A DNA stretch of 46,602 nt from Nitrosomonas sp. (GCF_024282095.1 NZ_JAMWZS010000023.1:1-46602); one strand, 5' to 3'; positions 1 through 9,979 are shown, counted from the stretch's first letter. Notes: generated by a model not told the origin, from the sequence alone. Program-made: numbers and translations.

Positions 1-92
1 TTATGATTGGTCGTTGTAATCCAGCGCATTATCCCACTGGGATGATGGTCATCATGTCCGTGACCGTGTGCGTCACCGTGTACTGCTGCCAT
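1..92 (-). CDS. ctaD: Cytochrome c oxidase subunit I, N-terminal fragment
   Basis: Only the first 30 codons lie in the window; the rest runs off the left edge. The ATG is at 92-90, with GGAGATAACT directly upstream as ribosome binding site. The peptide has a histidine-rich cytoplasmic head (His at residues 5, 9, 11, 13, 16 and 17), then IMRWITTTNH, the stretch that leads into the first helix of haem-copper oxidase subunit I. It follows ctaC by 12 bases in the same direction, the usual order in aa3-type oxidase operons. Subunit I carries haem a and the haem a3-CuB site that reduces oxygen, but none of those residues are visible here. Identity rests on the N-terminal motif and the ctaC neighbour. 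Confidence 0.85.
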   Translation of the reverse strand, partial: MAAVHGDAHGHGHDDHHPSGIMRWITTTNH

Positions 93-104
93 AGTTATCT
101 CCTT

Positions 105-926
105 TTACTTATTTTCCACATGCATTGATGTTTTAACTGCGGATGCGCCTTGCTGAGCAGCAACCCATTTAGTATATTCACCTGCCTCCATTACCTCTAC
201 TACAATCGGCATGTATCCATGATCTTTACCACATAACTCAGCGCATTGACCACGATAGATTCCTGGTTTATCTGCTGTGAACCATGTATCACGAATAAAA
301 CCTGGAATAGCATCTTGCTTAATGCCCAATGCCGGCACCCACCAAGCATGTAGTACATCATTTGCAGTTATGATAACACGCACTTTCTTTCCAACAGGAA
401 CGACCACACGATTATCAACCTCTAGTAAATAATTTTCACCTTTCGGTGCTTTATTTTCAATTTGAACTCGTGGCGTCGATAGCTTACTAAAGAAACTAAT
501 TCCCTCGCCTTCGCCTTGCAGATAATCATAACCCCACATCCACTGATAACCAGTTGCTTTTATAGTCATATCAGGACTCGATGTGTCTTTCATCGCAATG
601 ACTGTTTTTGTTGCTGGGTACGCCATTACAATCAATATAAGGCAAGGTATTACCGTCCATACCACTTCGACTGCAGTGCTATGATGGAAATTTGCCGCCT
701 TATAACCAAGAGATTTACGGTGCTTGAGTATTGAATAAAACATGACACCAAATACACCAATAAATATAGCCAAACAAATCCACAACAGCACAATATGCTG
801 ATCATAAATATCTTTCGCTATGATACTCTGCGGCTCGGGTAAATTGTATTTAGACCCTACTGCCATGCTTGAGTACAAAGCGAGAGCGGATACCCCCGCC
901 AGGGTTGCTACTGATTTACTTCTCAT
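105..926 (-). CDS. ctaC: Cytochrome c oxidase subunit II (CuA subunit)
   Basis: 273-residue protein. The reading frame stays open up to an ATG at 980, but the start at 926 is preferred: GGGGGGAAAT precedes it and it opens a signal peptide (MRSKSVATLAGVSALAL). Two membrane helices follow at about residues 45-65 and 87-105, then the periplasmic cupredoxin domain. The binuclear CuA ligands are visible as His193, Cys228, Glu230, Cys232, His236 and Met239, in the motif CAELCGKDHGYM. The subunit takes electrons from cytochrome c and passes them to haem a of subunit I, encoded immediately downstream. No C-terminal cytochrome c domain is fused, so this is the plain caa3-less form. A promoter candidate lies about 230 bases upstream. 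Confidence 0.95.
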   Translation of the reverse strand: MRSKSVATLAGVSALALYSSMAVGSKYNLPEPQSIIAKDIYDQHIVLLWICLAIFIGVFGVMFYSILKHRKSLGYKAANFHHSTAVEVVWTVIPCLILIVMAYPATKTVIAMKDTSSPDMTIKATGYQWMWGYDYLQGEGEGISFFSKLSTPRVQIENKAPKGENYLLEVDNRVVVPVGKKVRVIITANDVLHAWWVPALGIKQDAIPGFIRDTWFTADKPGIYRGQCAELCGKDHGYMPIVVEVMEAGEYTKWVAAQQGASAVKTSMHVENK

Positions 927-1450
927 ATTTCCCCCCACATGATTACTAATTTTACGGATTCCAAATACGACCAAGAACATTACAAAGCACAGCTTTATAT
1001 GCTCTACTAACTTACGAAAGCCATACAGCAGAATCCTATTTTGTTAAAACCACACCATGATTGACGATAATTACATTTCCTTGACCGAATTTCCTTATTA
1101 TCCGCAACTTAGATTTTATTAGTTATAGATATCTTCTACACGCTAATCAATCAAGTGGAAATTCTAGCATGCCGCTGTTGCTCAAACAAGGAAAATTCAT
1201 GATTCTTATAGCAATATTACCCTGCTTATAAAATGGTATTGCTATTTAATCATCCCCAACAAAAACCTTTGAATCAGGAAAACCCTATCTCTACTTTTCC
1301 AGAAACAGCTTTCTAATACATTAATCAAAGCACTCTATTTACCAACTCATTGAGTAACTTCTTGCATTTCCATTCATCCAGGATTCACCAATAATGACAA
1401 TTTCCAGACAAAAAAGTCCGTTATCAATTTTAAGTGTACAGAAATATGGC
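927..1450. other. 524-bp non-coding leader between the 59-aa protein and ctaC
   Basis: No convincing gene on either strand. It holds a sigma70-like promoter for the oxidase operon at 1161-1189 and an imperfect stem-loop with arms ATAGCAATA (1208-1216) and TATTGCTAT (1237-1245) just upstream of it. The stem is not followed by a T-run in either direction, so I do not call it a terminator. Confidence 0.5.
1161..1189 (-). promoter_or_regulatory. Probable sigma70-type promoter of the ctaCD operon
   Basis: On the minus strand TTGTTT (1189-1184) and TAGAAT (1166-1161) are separated by exactly 17 bases. Transcription would start near 1153 and leave a leader of about 230 bases before the ctaC ATG at 926. 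This is pattern matching only. Confidence 0.45.
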
Positions 1451-1630
1451 CTAAACAAGCGCAATTAAAAGCATAACAAATAGAGCAATAACTATCATGG
1501 GAACGACAAAACCCATCCAATCCGAAGATGTACCTTTTGGGCTATTTTTCATCCTATCCAATACAGTAGGAAACAGAATTACAATGAACATCGCTAGTGC
1601 CAGCGCAGAGATAATTTGCATCCAATCCAT
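1451..1630 (-). CDS. Small two-helix membrane protein (59 aa), function unknown
   Basis: A 59-residue ORF (ATG at 1630-1628, TAG at 1453-1451) too short for most gene finders. Two hydrophobic helices (about residues 5-22 and 40-58) are separated by a short basic and polar loop containing DRMKNSPKGT. Each helix is preceded by a DWM motif (residues 2-4 and 37-39). A purine-rich GGGGGCTTTGGGAAC lies upstream. The protein-like pattern of two helices, a charged loop and a clean start argues for a real gene rather than a chance frame. The plus-strand frame at 1497-1685 is its antisense shadow. It sits between yccA and ctaC, and a similar mini-protein next to terminal oxidase genes in related bacteria is my recollection only. 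A role in oxidase assembly is a guess from position. Confidence 0.65.
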   Translation of the reverse strand: MDWMQIISALALAMFIVILFPTVLDRMKNSPKGTSSDWMGFVVPMIVIALFVMLLIALV

Positions 1631-1670
1631 GTTCCCAAAGCCCCCTCGTTCACACTTTATTTGCTCAAAA

Positions 1671-1697
1671 CAAAACCCCGGTTAAACCGGGGTTTTG
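1671..1697 (-). terminator. Rho-independent terminator after yccA
   Basis: Perfect 11-bp inverted repeat, CAAAACCCCGG (1671-1681) and CCGGGGTTTTG (1687-1697), with a 5-base loop. Read on the minus strand it follows the yccA stop by 24 bases, and the distal arm runs into TTTTGTTTTG. It would separate yccA from the mini-protein gene. Confidence 0.75.
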
Positions 1698-1721
1698 AAC
1701 AGTTATTCAGACACTTGAAGG

Positions 1722-2393
1722 CTAATCATCATTACCCATGATACCTAATATCTGCAATAGACTGATAAAAATATTAAAAATTGTCATATACAACCCAATC
1801 GTCGCCAACACATAATTGGTTTCACCACCATGAATAATGCGACTCGTGTCATATAAAATAAAACCGCTCATAATCATGATAACCACAGCCGATATTGCTA
1901 GTGACATAGCAGGCATGGCCAGAAAAATGTTTGCCACTGCAGCAAGCAATACTAGTAAGAAACCTACCATCAGAAAACCGCCAAGAAAACTAAAATCTTT
2001 TCGTGTAGCCAGTGCATATGCAGACAAGCCCATAAATATGACACCCGTTCCACCGAGTGACAGCGTGATAATATTTCCACCATTAGGTAACGAGGCGTAC
2101 ATACTCAATATTGGTCCCAAACCAAAACCTAGCATACCGGTAATCAAGAAGACAATTCCAATACCTGCTGTAGAGTTTGCAAAACGGGGCAATACAAACA
2201 TGGCGATTACCATCCCTCCAATAACGGATATCAGATAAGTCATTGGTGGCATATTCATGAACATTGACAGCGCAGCTGTAAAACCACTGAATAACAATGT
2301 CAGTGATAAAAGCATATAAGTATTGCGCAATACTTTGTTGGTCGCCAAAGCTGATGAAGATCTTTGAGCAACTGTTGAGTAATTTTGATTCAT
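1722..2393 (-). CDS. yccA: BI-1/YccA family inner-membrane protein
   Basis: 223-residue, very hydrophobic protein with a polar N-terminus of about 20 residues and seven predicted membrane helices, the architecture of the Bax inhibitor-1/YccA/TMBIM family. The C-terminal part has the family's acidic pattern (YDTSRIIHGG around residue 180), where conserved Asp residues in the last helices are linked to ion leak or pH sensing in BsYetJ. E. coli YccA is a substrate and modulator of the membrane protease FtsH; whether that applies here is inference. GGAGGTTATTTTAAA before the ATG at 2393 is a strong ribosome binding site, and a terminator follows. It appears to be transcribed alone. Confidence 0.9.
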   Translation of the reverse strand: MNQNYSTVAQRSSSALATNKVLRNTYMLLSLTLLFSGFTAALSMFMNMPPMTYLISVIGGMVIAMFVLPRFANSTAGIGIVFLITGMLGFGLGPILSMYASLPNGGNIITLSLGGTGVIFMGLSAYALATRKDFSFLGGFLMVGFLLVLLAAVANIFLAMPAMSLAISAVVIMIMSGFILYDTSRIIHGGETNYVLATIGLYMTIFNIFISLLQILGIMGNDD

Positions 2394-2564
2394 TTTAAAA
2401 TAACCTCCAATCTAAAAATTAAATACCTAATCATTCTAGTAAGCAGTAAGACTAACGCATTTTATCGATAGTTCAAAACGCCATGTGCGTATATTAACCC
2501 AAAACCATAAGTATACTCAGAAGAGAATAATTTCTATGTTTATATGCACATTAACTATTACAAA

Positions 2565-3005
2565 CTATCCTTCACTCGCTTTTGCCAGCGTAAAATTATA
2601 AACAAGGAAGAATCCTCCTCGTTCAACCAAAGTAATATTTAAACTAACAGACCCTCCGTCAAAGTTTGCGATACCTGAATAATTAATGCGTTTCTCACTC
2701 ACTAGAGAAAATGCACTTACTGTACGTGAAAAATTAATTTCTTGAATTGATCGAAAACGGCCAAAGCTACGATAGAGGTTCATCAATTGATCAAGCTGTT
2801 CGTCATTTACTGTCTGTTTGGCTTCAGGCGCTAAGTGAGTCAGAAGTGCCTGTTTTTCCCAGCTGGAAATTTCGGTTAATATCTGCGCAACCGCTGGTTC
2901 TGCACTTTTACTGTAATAATCTTTCTCACGATTGGTATAAAAATACAGCATAATGACCAACGTCATTAAAATCGCAATGATAATGCGCAGCGTCTGAATT
3001 TGCAT
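2565..3005 (-). CDS. Hypothetical membrane-anchored protein (146 aa)
   Basis: Not recognised as a named family. Residues 4-22 form an uncleaved N-terminal membrane anchor (RIIIAILMTLVIMLYFY), followed by a soluble domain of about 120 residues, likely periplasmic. The last 60 residues alternate beta-like strands with polar turns (YSGIANFDGGSVSLNITLVE), resembling small NTF2-like or DUF4864-like folds in which a helix pair leads into a curved sheet; this fold assignment is weak. It lies 29 bases downstream of ruvB in the same direction, so it may be the last gene of the yebC-ruvCAB transcript, although no ruv-linked function is known to me. The ribosome binding site is poor. Confidence 0.65.
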   Translation of the reverse strand: MQIQTLRIIIAILMTLVIMLYFYTNREKDYYSKSAEPAVAQILTEISSWEKQALLTHLAPEAKQTVNDEQLDQLMNLYRSFGRFRSIQEINFSRTVSAFSLVSEKRINYSGIANFDGGSVSLNITLVERGGFFLVYNFTLAKASEG

Positions 3006-3034
3006 AAAATCTAACTTAAAAAATCAACTGATTA

Positions 3035-4078
3035 TTAACAACTCTCTTCCCAAAGATCACCACTCAATCCGTTTTTCGGTAGAGTAACACCAAAATGTTG
3101 ATAAGCAGCTGCAGTAGCCATGCGGCCTCTCGGCGTACGTTTCAAAAATCCTTGCTGAATCAAATAAGGCTCCAGCACATCTTCGATCGTATCACGTTCT
3201 TCACTAATTGCTGCTGCGAGATTATCAACCCCAACAGGGCCACCACTGAATTTTTCTAACACAGCAAGCAATAATTTCCTATCCATAATATCTAATCCTA
3301 TTGCATCGACATCCAACATATTCAGAGCTGCATCGGCCACTGCAGCAGTAACGTGCCCATCAGCTTTAACCTCGGCAAAATCACGTACACGACGCAGCAA
3401 TCGATTTACAATCCGTGGAGTACCACGTGAACGGCGCGCAATTTCAAATGCACCATCTGACGATATTCTCACATTCAACAACCCTGCAGAACGGACAACA
3501 ATTTTACTTAGTTCTTCCGAAGTATAAAACTCTAGTCGCGAAACTATTCCAAAGCGATCACGCAAAGGGTTAGTAAGCATACCAGCTCGCGTAGTAGCAC
3601 CAACTAAAGTGAATGGCGGCAAATCCAATTTCACCGAACGCGCCGCTGGACCCTCACCAATCATAATATCCAGTTGATAATCCTCCAACGCCGGATAGAG
3701 AATCTCTTCCACTACTGCAGAGAGACGATGAATCTCGTCTATAAACAAAACATCATTGGGTTCCAGGTTTGTCAGCAAAGCTGCCAGATCACCTGGGCGC
3801 TCTAACACTGGACCAGAGGTTTGGCGCAAATTAACACCCATTTCTCTGGCGATAATATGCGCCAATGTAGTTTTTCCTAGACCCGGAGGGCCAAATAAAA
3901 GGACATGATCAAGCGCTTCATGACGATTTCTAGCTGCTTCAATAAAAATCTGTAACTGCCCACGAATTTTTTCTTGACCAACGTATTCTTCTAACTGCTT
4001 GGGGCGTAGTGCGCGCTCCAAGATTTCTTCCTGCGAAGATGAAGGTATTGCAGCAACTAGCCGATCTGTTTCAATCAT
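3035..4078 (-). CDS. ruvB: Holliday junction branch-migration ATPase RuvB
   Basis: 347 residues, normal family length. It is an AAA+ motor: Walker A GPPGLGKT at residues 63-70, Walker B FIDEIHR with Asp114 and Glu115, sensor GATTRAGML near residue 180, and the arginine-finger region [13 protein letters not shown]. The C-terminal winged-helix DNA-binding domain ends in [12 protein letters not shown]. RuvB hexamers are loaded by RuvA on four-way junctions and pump the duplex arms, driving branch migration before RuvC cleavage. The gene starts 24 bases after ruvA. No LexA-like operator is visible upstream of the cluster, so SOS control is not supported by what I can see. Confidence 0.97.
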   Translation of the reverse strand: MIETDRLVAAIPSSSQEEILERALRPKQLEEYVGQEKIRGQLQIFIEAARNRHEALDHVLLFGPPGLGKTTLAHIIAREMGVNLRQTSGPVLERPGDLAALLTNLEPNDVLFIDEIHRLSAVVEEILYPALEDYQLDIMIGEGPAARSVKLDLPPFTLVGATTRAGMLTNPLRDRFGIVSRLEFYTSEELSKIVVRSAGLLNVRISSDGAFEIARRSRGTPRIVNRLLRRVRDFAEVKADGHVTAAVADAALNMLDVDAIGLDIMDRKLLLAVLEKFSGGPVGVDNLAAAISEERDTIEDVLEPYLIQQGFLKRTPRGRMATAAAYQHFGVTLPKNGLSGDLWEESC

Positions 4079-4102
4079 TCAGCAATCCAGGTTATGTACT
4101 TG

Positions 4103-4687
4103 TTACTTTTCCTTTGACAACAACTGCAATGCCTGACGTATGCCGTCAGATAACGTGGCACTTGCGGCTATTTGCTTGACAGCCCAATTAGCCTCTCGGT
4201 CACTATAGCCCAGCGATAACAATGCATTCAGAATATCATCGCCATGCACAGATGAAGGCTCGGACTCATCCAAATTAATTATTGTAGAATTCAGCTTATC
4301 CCGCAATTCCAGCAGCAAGCGTTCGGCTGTTTTTTTTCCAATCCCAGGTACTTTGATGAGTCGCGCACTATCTTGAGTCGCTACGGCATGGTACAAATCA
4401 GGTACACTCAAACCGGAAAGAAGAGCCAATGCAGTTCTTGCGCCTACGCCGGAAATTTTCACCAATTGACGAAAAGTTTGGCGTTCTGATTCCGTTGCAA
4501 AACCAAACAGCAAGTGTATATCTTCACGTATCACAAGATGTGTATACAATGTAGTTTGAGTCCCAATCGCTGGAAGGTCATAAAAAGTGCTCATAGGCAC
4601 ATTTACTTCATAACCCACCCCTTGCACATCCAACAGTACCTGGGGTGGATGTTTTTCAAGCAATGCACCAGTTAGCCGCCCAATCAT
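4103..4687 (-). CDS. ruvA: Holliday junction DNA-binding protein RuvA
   Basis: 194 residues from the ATG at 4687. The frame is open further upstream (ATG at 4771), but that extension lies inside ruvC and does not resemble RuvA, whereas MIGRLTG is the classic RuvA N-terminus. Three domains are visible: an OB-fold (1-64), tandem helix-hairpin-helix motifs that touch the junction ([16 protein letters not shown] near 80, and [14 protein letters not shown] near 115), and the C-terminal RuvB-binding domain (about 145-194). The ATG overlaps the ruvC stop by 4 bases (ATGA), which implies translational coupling. It holds the Holliday junction in an open square and recruits RuvB. Confidence 0.96.
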   Translation of the reverse strand: MIGRLTGALLEKHPPQVLLDVQGVGYEVNVPMSTFYDLPAIGTQTTLYTHLVIREDIHLLFGFATESERQTFRQLVKISGVGARTALALLSGLSVPDLYHAVATQDSARLIKVPGIGKKTAERLLLELRDKLNSTIINLDESEPSSVHGDDILNALLSLGYSDREANWAVKQIAASATLSDGIRQALQLLSKEK

Positions 4688-5202
4688 ACCAGGCGCCCTC
4701 GTTTCATGCGGTAGCCTGCTAATGGAATTTTCCCCAAACCAACCCCCGCGTGCGCATGGCAAATCGCACACGCAAGCGCATCCGCAGCATCGGCGCTTGG
4801 ACTACTTGTCAGATTCAATAAGCGCATCACCATTTCTTGAACTTGATCTTTTTTTGCATGACCATTACCCACAACTGCTTGTTTTATTTGTAGTGCCGTA
4901 TACTCAGCCACCATCAGATTATTCATCACAGCAGCGCAAATTGCCACGCCGCGCGCTTGACCCAGCAATAATGTTGATTTGGGGTTAATATTGACGAAGA
5001 CTTGCTCCACGGCAGCGCATTCGGGTCGGTATTGTGCAATAACTTCACTCAGGCTATCCAAAATCGACTTAAGGCGAGCAGGTAATTCACCCTCAGATGT
5101 CTTGATACACCCACTACCGACATAGATCAGATCACTACCACTCTTATCAATCACACCAAAGCCGGTAATCCGTAAACCTGGGTCTATGCCAAGAATGCGA
5201 AT
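4684..5202 (-). CDS. ruvC: Holliday junction resolvase RuvC, non-standard start codon
   Basis: RNase H-fold endonuclease that cuts Holliday junctions symmetrically. The catalytic acidic residues are visible as Asp7 (GIDPG), Glu66 (AAVEQVF), Asp138 and Asp141 (SADAADAL). The first conventional start codon is a GTG at 5154, and starting there would delete residues 1-16 including the catalytic Asp7. Upstream of it the frame is open only to a TGA at 5232-5230 and holds no ATG, GTG or TTG. The best start is ATT at 5202, preceded by GGTGA at 4-base spacing and giving 172 residues in the classic catalytic numbering. CTG at 5214 is the alternative. It follows yebC by 23 bases and overlaps ruvA. Confidence 0.9.
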   Translation of the reverse strand: MRILGIDPGLRITGFGVIDKSGSDLIYVGSGCIKTSEGELPARLKSILDSLSEVIAQYRPECAAVEQVFVNINPKSTLLLGQARGVAICAAVMNNLMVAEYTALQIKQAVVGNGHAKKDQVQEMVMRLLNLTSSPSADAADALACAICHAHAGVGLGKIPLAGYRMKRGRLV

Positions 5203-5225
5203 TTTGTCACCCAGCCAGATGATGT

Positions 5226-5951
5226 TTATTCATCCAGAACTGCTGTGGTATATACATTCTGCACGTCATCAAGACTTTCTAATGCGTCCAGCAACTTATG
5301 CATTTTAATCGCATCGTCGCCAGTTAATAATGCTTCATTGCTCGGTTTCATGGTTACTTCAGCAAACTCTGCTTTAAAACCGGCTTTCTCCAGTGCTTCT
5401 TTAACTGCGATAAACTCATAAGGCGCGGTAATTACTTCAATACTATCATCATCATTACTGATTACATCTTCAGCACCGCCTTCCAATGCAGCTTCTATCA
5501 ATTTATCCTCATTGGTTCCTGGTGCAAAAATTAATTGACCACAGTGTTTGAATAAAAAATTGACCGAACCATCCGTGCCTAGATTACCACCATATTTGGT
5601 AAAAGCATGACGCACATCGGCAACAGTACGGACACGATTATCGGTCATACAATCAACCATTACCGCAGCACCTGCTATTCCATAACCTTCATAGCGAATT
5701 TCTTCATAATCAACACCATCCAATTCCCCGCTACCCCGCTTGATCGCACGCTCAACATTGTCCTTAGGCATATTCTGATCATACGCTTTATCAACCGCCA
5801 AGCGTAAGCGCGGATTACAGTTGATATCTCCTCCACCCATGCGAGCAGCAACAGTTATTTCTTTGATGAGTCGCGTAAACACCTTGCCGCGTTTGGCATC
5901 TTGCGCGGCTTTTTTGTGTTTGATATTAGCCCATTTACTATGACCAGCCAT
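5226..5951 (-). CDS. yebC: YebC/PmpR family protein
   Basis: 241 residues, full family length. The N-terminus [22 protein letters not shown] is the invariant family signature, and the protein has the usual three-domain organisation with an acidic cleft ([15 protein letters not shown] near residue 160). Members were first described as transcriptional regulators (PmpR). More recent work shows that YebC-type proteins help ribosomes through polyproline stretches, so the regulator label is uncertain. AAAGGATACAG precedes the ATG. It is the first gene of a yebC-ruvC-ruvA-ruvB run, a common order in proteobacteria. Confidence 0.94.
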   Translation of the reverse strand: MAGHSKWANIKHKKAAQDAKRGKVFTRLIKEITVAARMGGGDINCNPRLRLAVDKAYDQNMPKDNVERAIKRGSGELDGVDYEEIRYEGYGIAGAAVMVDCMTDNRVRTVADVRHAFTKYGGNLGTDGSVNFLFKHCGQLIFAPGTNEDKLIEAALEGGAEDVISNDDDSIEVITAPYEFIAVKEALEKAGFKAEFAEVTMKPSNEALLTGDDAIKMHKLLDALESLDDVQNVYTTAVLDE

Positions 5952-6097
5952 TCTTGTCTGTATCCTTTATTAAAGTGGGCCTATCTTATCACCCCATCAA
6001 GCATGGATAAAGTACCATACTTCCGCTTCAAAAAATAAACGTTCAACTGATATAAATACTGATCGCAATCTAAGTCACTTTAATCCTCAAACTATCA

Positions 6098-7945
6098 CTA
6101 TTCAACCGTTACTGCTTTTGCCAGATTTCTTGGCTTATCGACATCAGTACCCCTCTCGAGAGCAACGTGATAAGCCAATAACTGCAGCGGAATTGTATGC
6201 AGAATCGGGCTAAGTAAACCGGTATGCTCCGCTAGTCGAATGACATGCAAATTCTTACTCTCCGTTATCTGAGAATCAGCATCTGCGAATACGTATAGTT
6301 CACCACCTCGAGCATGCACTTCCTGTAGATTTGATTTAAGCTTACCCAACAATTGATCATTAGGAGCAATCGCAACAACTGGCATCTCACTATCCACGAG
6401 TGCTAACGGACCATGTTTGAGCTCTCCGGCCGCATATGCTTCCGCATGAATATATGATATTTCCTTAAGCTTTAATGCGCCTTCCATAGCAATCGGATAA
6501 TGAACACCGCGCCCAAGAAATAGCGCATGACGTTTTATCGCAAAACTTTTAGCCCAAACTTTAACTTGCGATTCAACTTGCAATGTATTCTGCAATGCAA
6601 CCGGCAAGTGACGTAACGCCGCAATCATGCGATGCTCATCATCCTTCGATAACCGATGATGTATTTTTGCTAGCGTTATCGTAAGCAACAGAAGTGATGC
6701 TAGTTGCGTAGTGAATGCTTTCGTTGAAGCCACACCGATTTCTGGACCGGCACGGGTTAGAAAGCGCAAATTAGTCTGTCGAATCAGAGCGCTTTCCGGT
6801 ACATTACATATAGCAAGACTATGCTGATGATCTAATTTCTTGGCATAACTCAGAGCTGCCAGCGTATCCGCGGTCTCTCCCGATTGCGAAATACCAACCA
6901 CTAACGTATTTGGATGTGCAATAGGATTACGATAACGATATTCGCTGGCAATATCCACATTACAGGGTATTCCGGCAACCGATTCGATCCAATATCGTGC
7001 CACCAGTCCAGCGTGATAGCTGGTTCCACACGCCAGAATCAGAATATGCTTCGTTGCCGACAATATTTTTTCTGCTTCGCTACCAAATAAATTGGGTGAA
7101 ATAGATTGTGTATTGAATACCATCTCCAGTGTGTTAGCCACTGCACTCGGCTGTTCGAATATCTCCTTTTGCATGAAATGCGTGTAGGGACCTAATTCAA
7201 TCGCTTCATTGGACAAATAGCTTTCATGCACGGCACGCTCAACCGCTTCACCTAGCTGATTATGTAGGCAATTCACGATTCGATAGTCACGATTATGCAG
7301 CTCCGCAACATCACCTTCTTCCAAATAGATGATATTTCGTGTGGTCTGCAGTAAAGCAGAGGAATCGGATGCCACATAGTTGCCATCCTTTCCCACGCCA
7401 ATTAATAACGGAGCTCCATTGCGTGCAACAACAATTCGTTCTGGATGTGCTTCTTCCATAACTGCTATCGCATAGGCACCCTGCAGTTCTGCAATGGACA
7501 AACAAACTGCTTTTAATAAATCACTTTCTTGCTCAAGTTTAAAGGCTATGAGGTGTGCAATTACTTCGGTGTCAGTATCTGAAGTAAATTTGTATCCTTG
7601 ATTCTTCAGGTGAATGCGTATTTCTTCGTGGTTTTCTATGATGCCATTATGCACAACAGCAATTCGTGATTTCTCTCCTGAGAAATGAGGATGCGCATTA
7701 CGTTCAGAAGGTTCTCCGTGCGTAGCCCATCGCGTATGTGCTATGCCTGCCAATCCGCACGTATTCTGCTGCGCAACAAGCTTACTCAATTCTGTTACAC
7801 GACCTGTTGTACGTACTCTTTGTAATCCATGGTTGGTTACTACCAAACCAGCGGAATCGTACCCTCTGTACTCAAGGCGTAACAATCCTTTCAATAAAAC
7901 AGGAACTACATCCACATTTGCTATCGCGCCAACTATTCCACACAT
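6098..7945 (-). CDS. glmS: Glutamine--fructose-6-phosphate aminotransferase (isomerising)
   Basis: 615 residues from the ATG at 7945. An upstream in-frame ATG (8023) would add 26 residues and mask the N-terminal catalytic Cys, which must be exposed after Met removal (MCGIVGA), so the shorter start is firm. The N-terminal Ntn-type glutaminase domain carries Cys2 plus RGYDSAG and HTRWATHG. Two SIS sugar-isomerase domains follow ([43 protein letters not shown] region), ending in the conserved [15 protein letters not shown] tail. It makes glucosamine-6-phosphate, the entry to peptidoglycan and LPS amino sugars. It lies 46 bases after glmU, the next pathway enzymes. No glmS ribozyme fold is seen upstream. 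Confidence 0.97.
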   Translation of the reverse strand: MCGIVGAIANVDVVPVLLKGLLRLEYRGYDSAGLVVTNHGLQRVRTTGRVTELSKLVAQQNTCGLAGIAHTRWATHGEPSERNAHPHFSGEKSRIAVVHNGIIENHEEIRIHLKNQGYKFTSDTDTEVIAHLIAFKLEQESDLLKAVCLSIAELQGAYAIAVMEEAHPERIVVARNGAPLLIGVGKDGNYVASDSSALLQTTRNIIYLEEGDVAELHNRDYRIVNCLHNQLGEAVERAVHESYLSNEAIELGPYTHFMQKEIFEQPSAVANTLEMVFNTQSISPNLFGSEAEKILSATKHILILACGTSYHAGLVARYWIESVAGIPCNVDIASEYRYRNPIAHPNTLVVGISQSGETADTLAALSYAKKLDHQHSLAICNVPESALIRQTNLRFLTRAGPEIGVASTKAFTTQLASLLLLTITLAKIHHRLSKDDEHRMIAALRHLPVALQNTLQVESQVKVWAKSFAIKRHALFLGRGVHYPIAMEGALKLKEISYIHAEAYAAGELKHGPLALVDSEMPVVAIAPNDQLLGKLKSNLQEVHARGGELYVFADADSQITESKNLHVIRLAEHTGLLSPILHTIPLQLLAYHVALERGTDVDKPRNLAKAVTVE

Positions 7946-7991
7946 CCTGATTCTTCCCCTTACACAACTTGTTAAGATACATGGGACATCA

Positions 7992-9362
7992 TTATTTCGA
8001 CTTAGTTGGGCGCTTCCACTCAAAGAAACTTACTTGCTTAACCCTTGACAAAGTTAAAGCGCTTTCCGGAGTATCTTTTGTAATGGTTGATCCAGCGCCA
8101 ATTGTTGATCCTTTGGCGATTCTAACCGGCGCGACAAGCTGAGTGTCAGATCCAACAAACACATTATCTTCTATGATAGTTTGATGCTTGTTCGCACCAT
8201 CGTAGTTGCAAGTAATTGTTCCAGCACCGATATTGACATTCTCTCCAACGATTGCATCGCCGATATAGCTTAAGTGATTAGCTTTACTGCCCGATGCAAT
8301 CCGGCTATTTTTAACTTCAACAAAATTACCGATATGTACCTCATTGAGAAGTGCAGTACCCGGACGTATACGAGCATAGGGGCCTATCTTACAATTTTCT
8401 CCTATTTCTGCACCTTCAATTAGGCTATAAGGGTGAATTATCGCCCCCGCCGCAACCATTACATTCTTTAATATACAATTCGCACCAACCTGCACACCAT
8501 CGTTCAATTTGACAATCCCTTCAAAAATACAATTAATATCAATCTTGACATCTGTTCCACAATGCAACTCTCCTCTGATATCAATCCGCGCCGGATCAGC
8601 CAAACTGACTCCCTGCTCCAGTAGTTTATTCGCGTATTCTTCTTGATAGATTCGTTCAAGCTGTGCTAATTGGCGCTTATCATTAACACCCATTACCTCC
8701 CAAAGATTGGTTGGTTGTGTAGAGTTCACTTGAACCCCTTGTTTAGCAGCCATCGCAATAATGTCAGTTAGATAGTACTCGTGCTGCGCATTCGTATTTT
8801 CAATCTTTGGTAACCATTCATGCAAATAGATATTAGGAATCAGCATGATCCCGGTGTTAATTTCACATATATCTTGCTGTACTACGCTAGCATCTTTTTG
8901 TTCAACAATCGCTGTGATTGCATTTGTTCTTGGATCGCGCACAATTCTGCCATACCCGGTCGGATCCGCCACTATTGCTGTAAGTAATACACAATATCCT
9001 GCTTGCGCTGAAATTATTAGTTTCTGGAGTGTGTCTTTACTGACGAGAGGAACATCTCCATATAATACAAGCGTCGATCCTTCCTTATCGAGATAAGGTT
9101 GAACTTGCATTAATGCGTGTCCCGTACCTAGTTGGTGCTCTTGCACAACCCATGTCAGATCACTATCCGGCATAGACCGCTGCACCACTTCTCCACCATG
9201 GCCTATCACAACACAAATTTTATAAGGCATGAGTAATCGGGCTGTACTCGTCACGTGCCTGAGTAGCGGATAGCCTGCTAAAGTATGCAGTACTTTAGGA
9301 AGCGAAGATCGCATGCGCTTTCCAGCACCTGCTGCCAGTATTACAACATTTAGCTTTAACAC
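7992..9362 (-). CDS. glmU: Bifunctional GlcN-1-P acetyltransferase / UDP-GlcNAc pyrophosphorylase
   Basis: 456 residues. Translation appears to start on GTG at 9362 (reading [12 protein letters not shown]), since no ATG lies upstream of the nucleotide-binding loop; CAGGGA precedes it at longish spacing. The N-terminal Rossmann-like uridyltransferase domain shows [15 protein letters not shown] (residues 10-24), QLGTGHA and YGDVPL. After a linker helix the C-terminal half is a left-handed beta-helix of hexapeptide repeats with [16 protein letters not shown], and NHLSYIGDA with the acetyl-transfer histidine. It converts GlcN-1-P to GlcNAc-1-P and then UDP-GlcNAc. It stands between the atp terminator and glmS. 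Confidence 0.96.
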   Translation of the reverse strand: MLKLNVVILAAGAGKRMRSSLPKVLHTLAGYPLLRHVTSTARLLMPYKICVVIGHGGEVVQRSMPDSDLTWVVQEHQLGTGHALMQVQPYLDKEGSTLVLYGDVPLVSKDTLQKLIISAQAGYCVLLTAIVADPTGYGRIVRDPRTNAITAIVEQKDASVVQQDICEINTGIMLIPNIYLHEWLPKIENTNAQHEYYLTDIIAMAAKQGVQVNSTQPTNLWEVMGVNDKRQLAQLERIYQEEYANKLLEQGVSLADPARIDIRGELHCGTDVKIDINCIFEGIVKLNDGVQVGANCILKNVMVAAGAIIHPYSLIEGAEIGENCKIGPYARIRPGTALLNEVHIGNFVEVKNSRIASGSKANHLSYIGDAIVGENVNIGAGTITCNYDGANKHQTIIEDNVFVGSDTQLVAPVRIAKGSTIGAGSTITKDTPESALTLSRVKQVSFFEWKRPTKSK

Positions 9363-9494
9363 AATATTGAGCTTTCCCTGGATATTAATTACTTAGTACT
9401 TATTCCGTAGCAGCATAACAAATATTTTTTGTCTCTTACTCTTAATAAAGCCAAATTTTAACGTCATTTATACAAATTCGGATTACAGGCATAA

Positions 9495-9520
9495 AAAAAG
9501 GCGACATATGTCGCCTTTTT
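9495..9520 (-). terminator. Terminator of the atp operon
   Basis: A 26-bp perfect palindrome: AAAAAGGCGACAT and its exact complement ATGTCGCCTTTTT abut at 9507/9508. It lies 19 bases past the atpC stop and reads as a GC-core stem followed by a T-run on either strand, so it can stop transcription in both directions. Confidence 0.85.
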
Positions 9521-9538
9521 CGCTATCGATACATTATA

Positions 9539-9961
9539 TTAGTGCTTACGCTTTCTCAGCTTGTCAATTGCTGCCAATTGCGACATTGCTTCCATAAGTT
9601 CAGCTTGCGCTTTAGCATAATCCAATTCTGATTCACGATTTTTCATGGCTTCTTCTGCAGCTCGTTTTGCTTCAATAGCTTTCGCTTCATCAAGATCATG
9701 ACTACGCACAGCAGTATCAGCCAGAATCGTTACAACATTAGGTTGAACTTCTAACATGCCACCAGACACATATATCAGTTCTTCCTCTTTTAGTTGAGCT
9801 TTGATACGCACCATTCCAGATTTGATTCTGGTCAGCATCGGCGTATGACGTGGATAGATACCTACTTCACCCATTTGTGCCGGTGCAACCAAAAATTCCA
9901 CTGGACCGGAATAAATCGATTCCTCAGCACTTACGATATCAAGATGAAAAATGGTGCTCAT
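9539..9961 (-). CDS. atpC: ATP synthase F1 subunit epsilon
   Basis: 140 residues, the usual length. The N-terminal beta-sandwich (1-85) contains the family pattern [17 protein letters not shown] and PRHTPMLT, followed by [21 protein letters not shown]. The C-terminal helical hairpin (about 88-138) is rich in Ala, Glu and Lys and can extend into F1 to inhibit ATP hydrolysis. Together with gamma it forms the rotor stalk. Last gene of the operon: it begins 18 bases after atpD and is followed by a strong terminator. Confidence 0.95.
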   Translation of the reverse strand: MSTIFHLDIVSAEESIYSGPVEFLVAPAQMGEVGIYPRHTPMLTRIKSGMVRIKAQLKEEELIYVSGGMLEVQPNVVTILADTAVRSHDLDEAKAIEAKRAAEEAMKNRESELDYAKAQAELMEAMSQLAAIDKLRKRKH

Positions 9962-9979
9962 TAACTATTTTCTCTAAGT

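Noticed and set aside
1497-1685. 62-codon plus-strand ORF
   Set aside because: It is the antisense shadow of the 59-residue two-helix protein on the minus strand and runs into the yccA terminator; its peptide has no coherent pattern.
1837-2238. 133-codon plus-strand ORF
   Set aside because: Antisense to the clear YccA/BI-1 gene; no plausible protein features.
4688-4771. Longer RuvA start at 4771
   Set aside because: The 28 extra residues overlap ruvC and do not resemble RuvA; MIGRLTG at 4687 is the family N-terminus and overlaps the ruvC stop in the usual ATGA manner.
7946-7991. glmS ribozyme or other riboswitch before glmS
   Set aside because: The gap to glmU is only 46 bases, too short for the ribozyme, which is also characteristic of Gram-positive bacteria.
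7946-8023. Longer GlmS start at 8023
   Set aside because: It would bury the catalytic Cys2, which must become the N-terminus, and overlaps the end of glmU.
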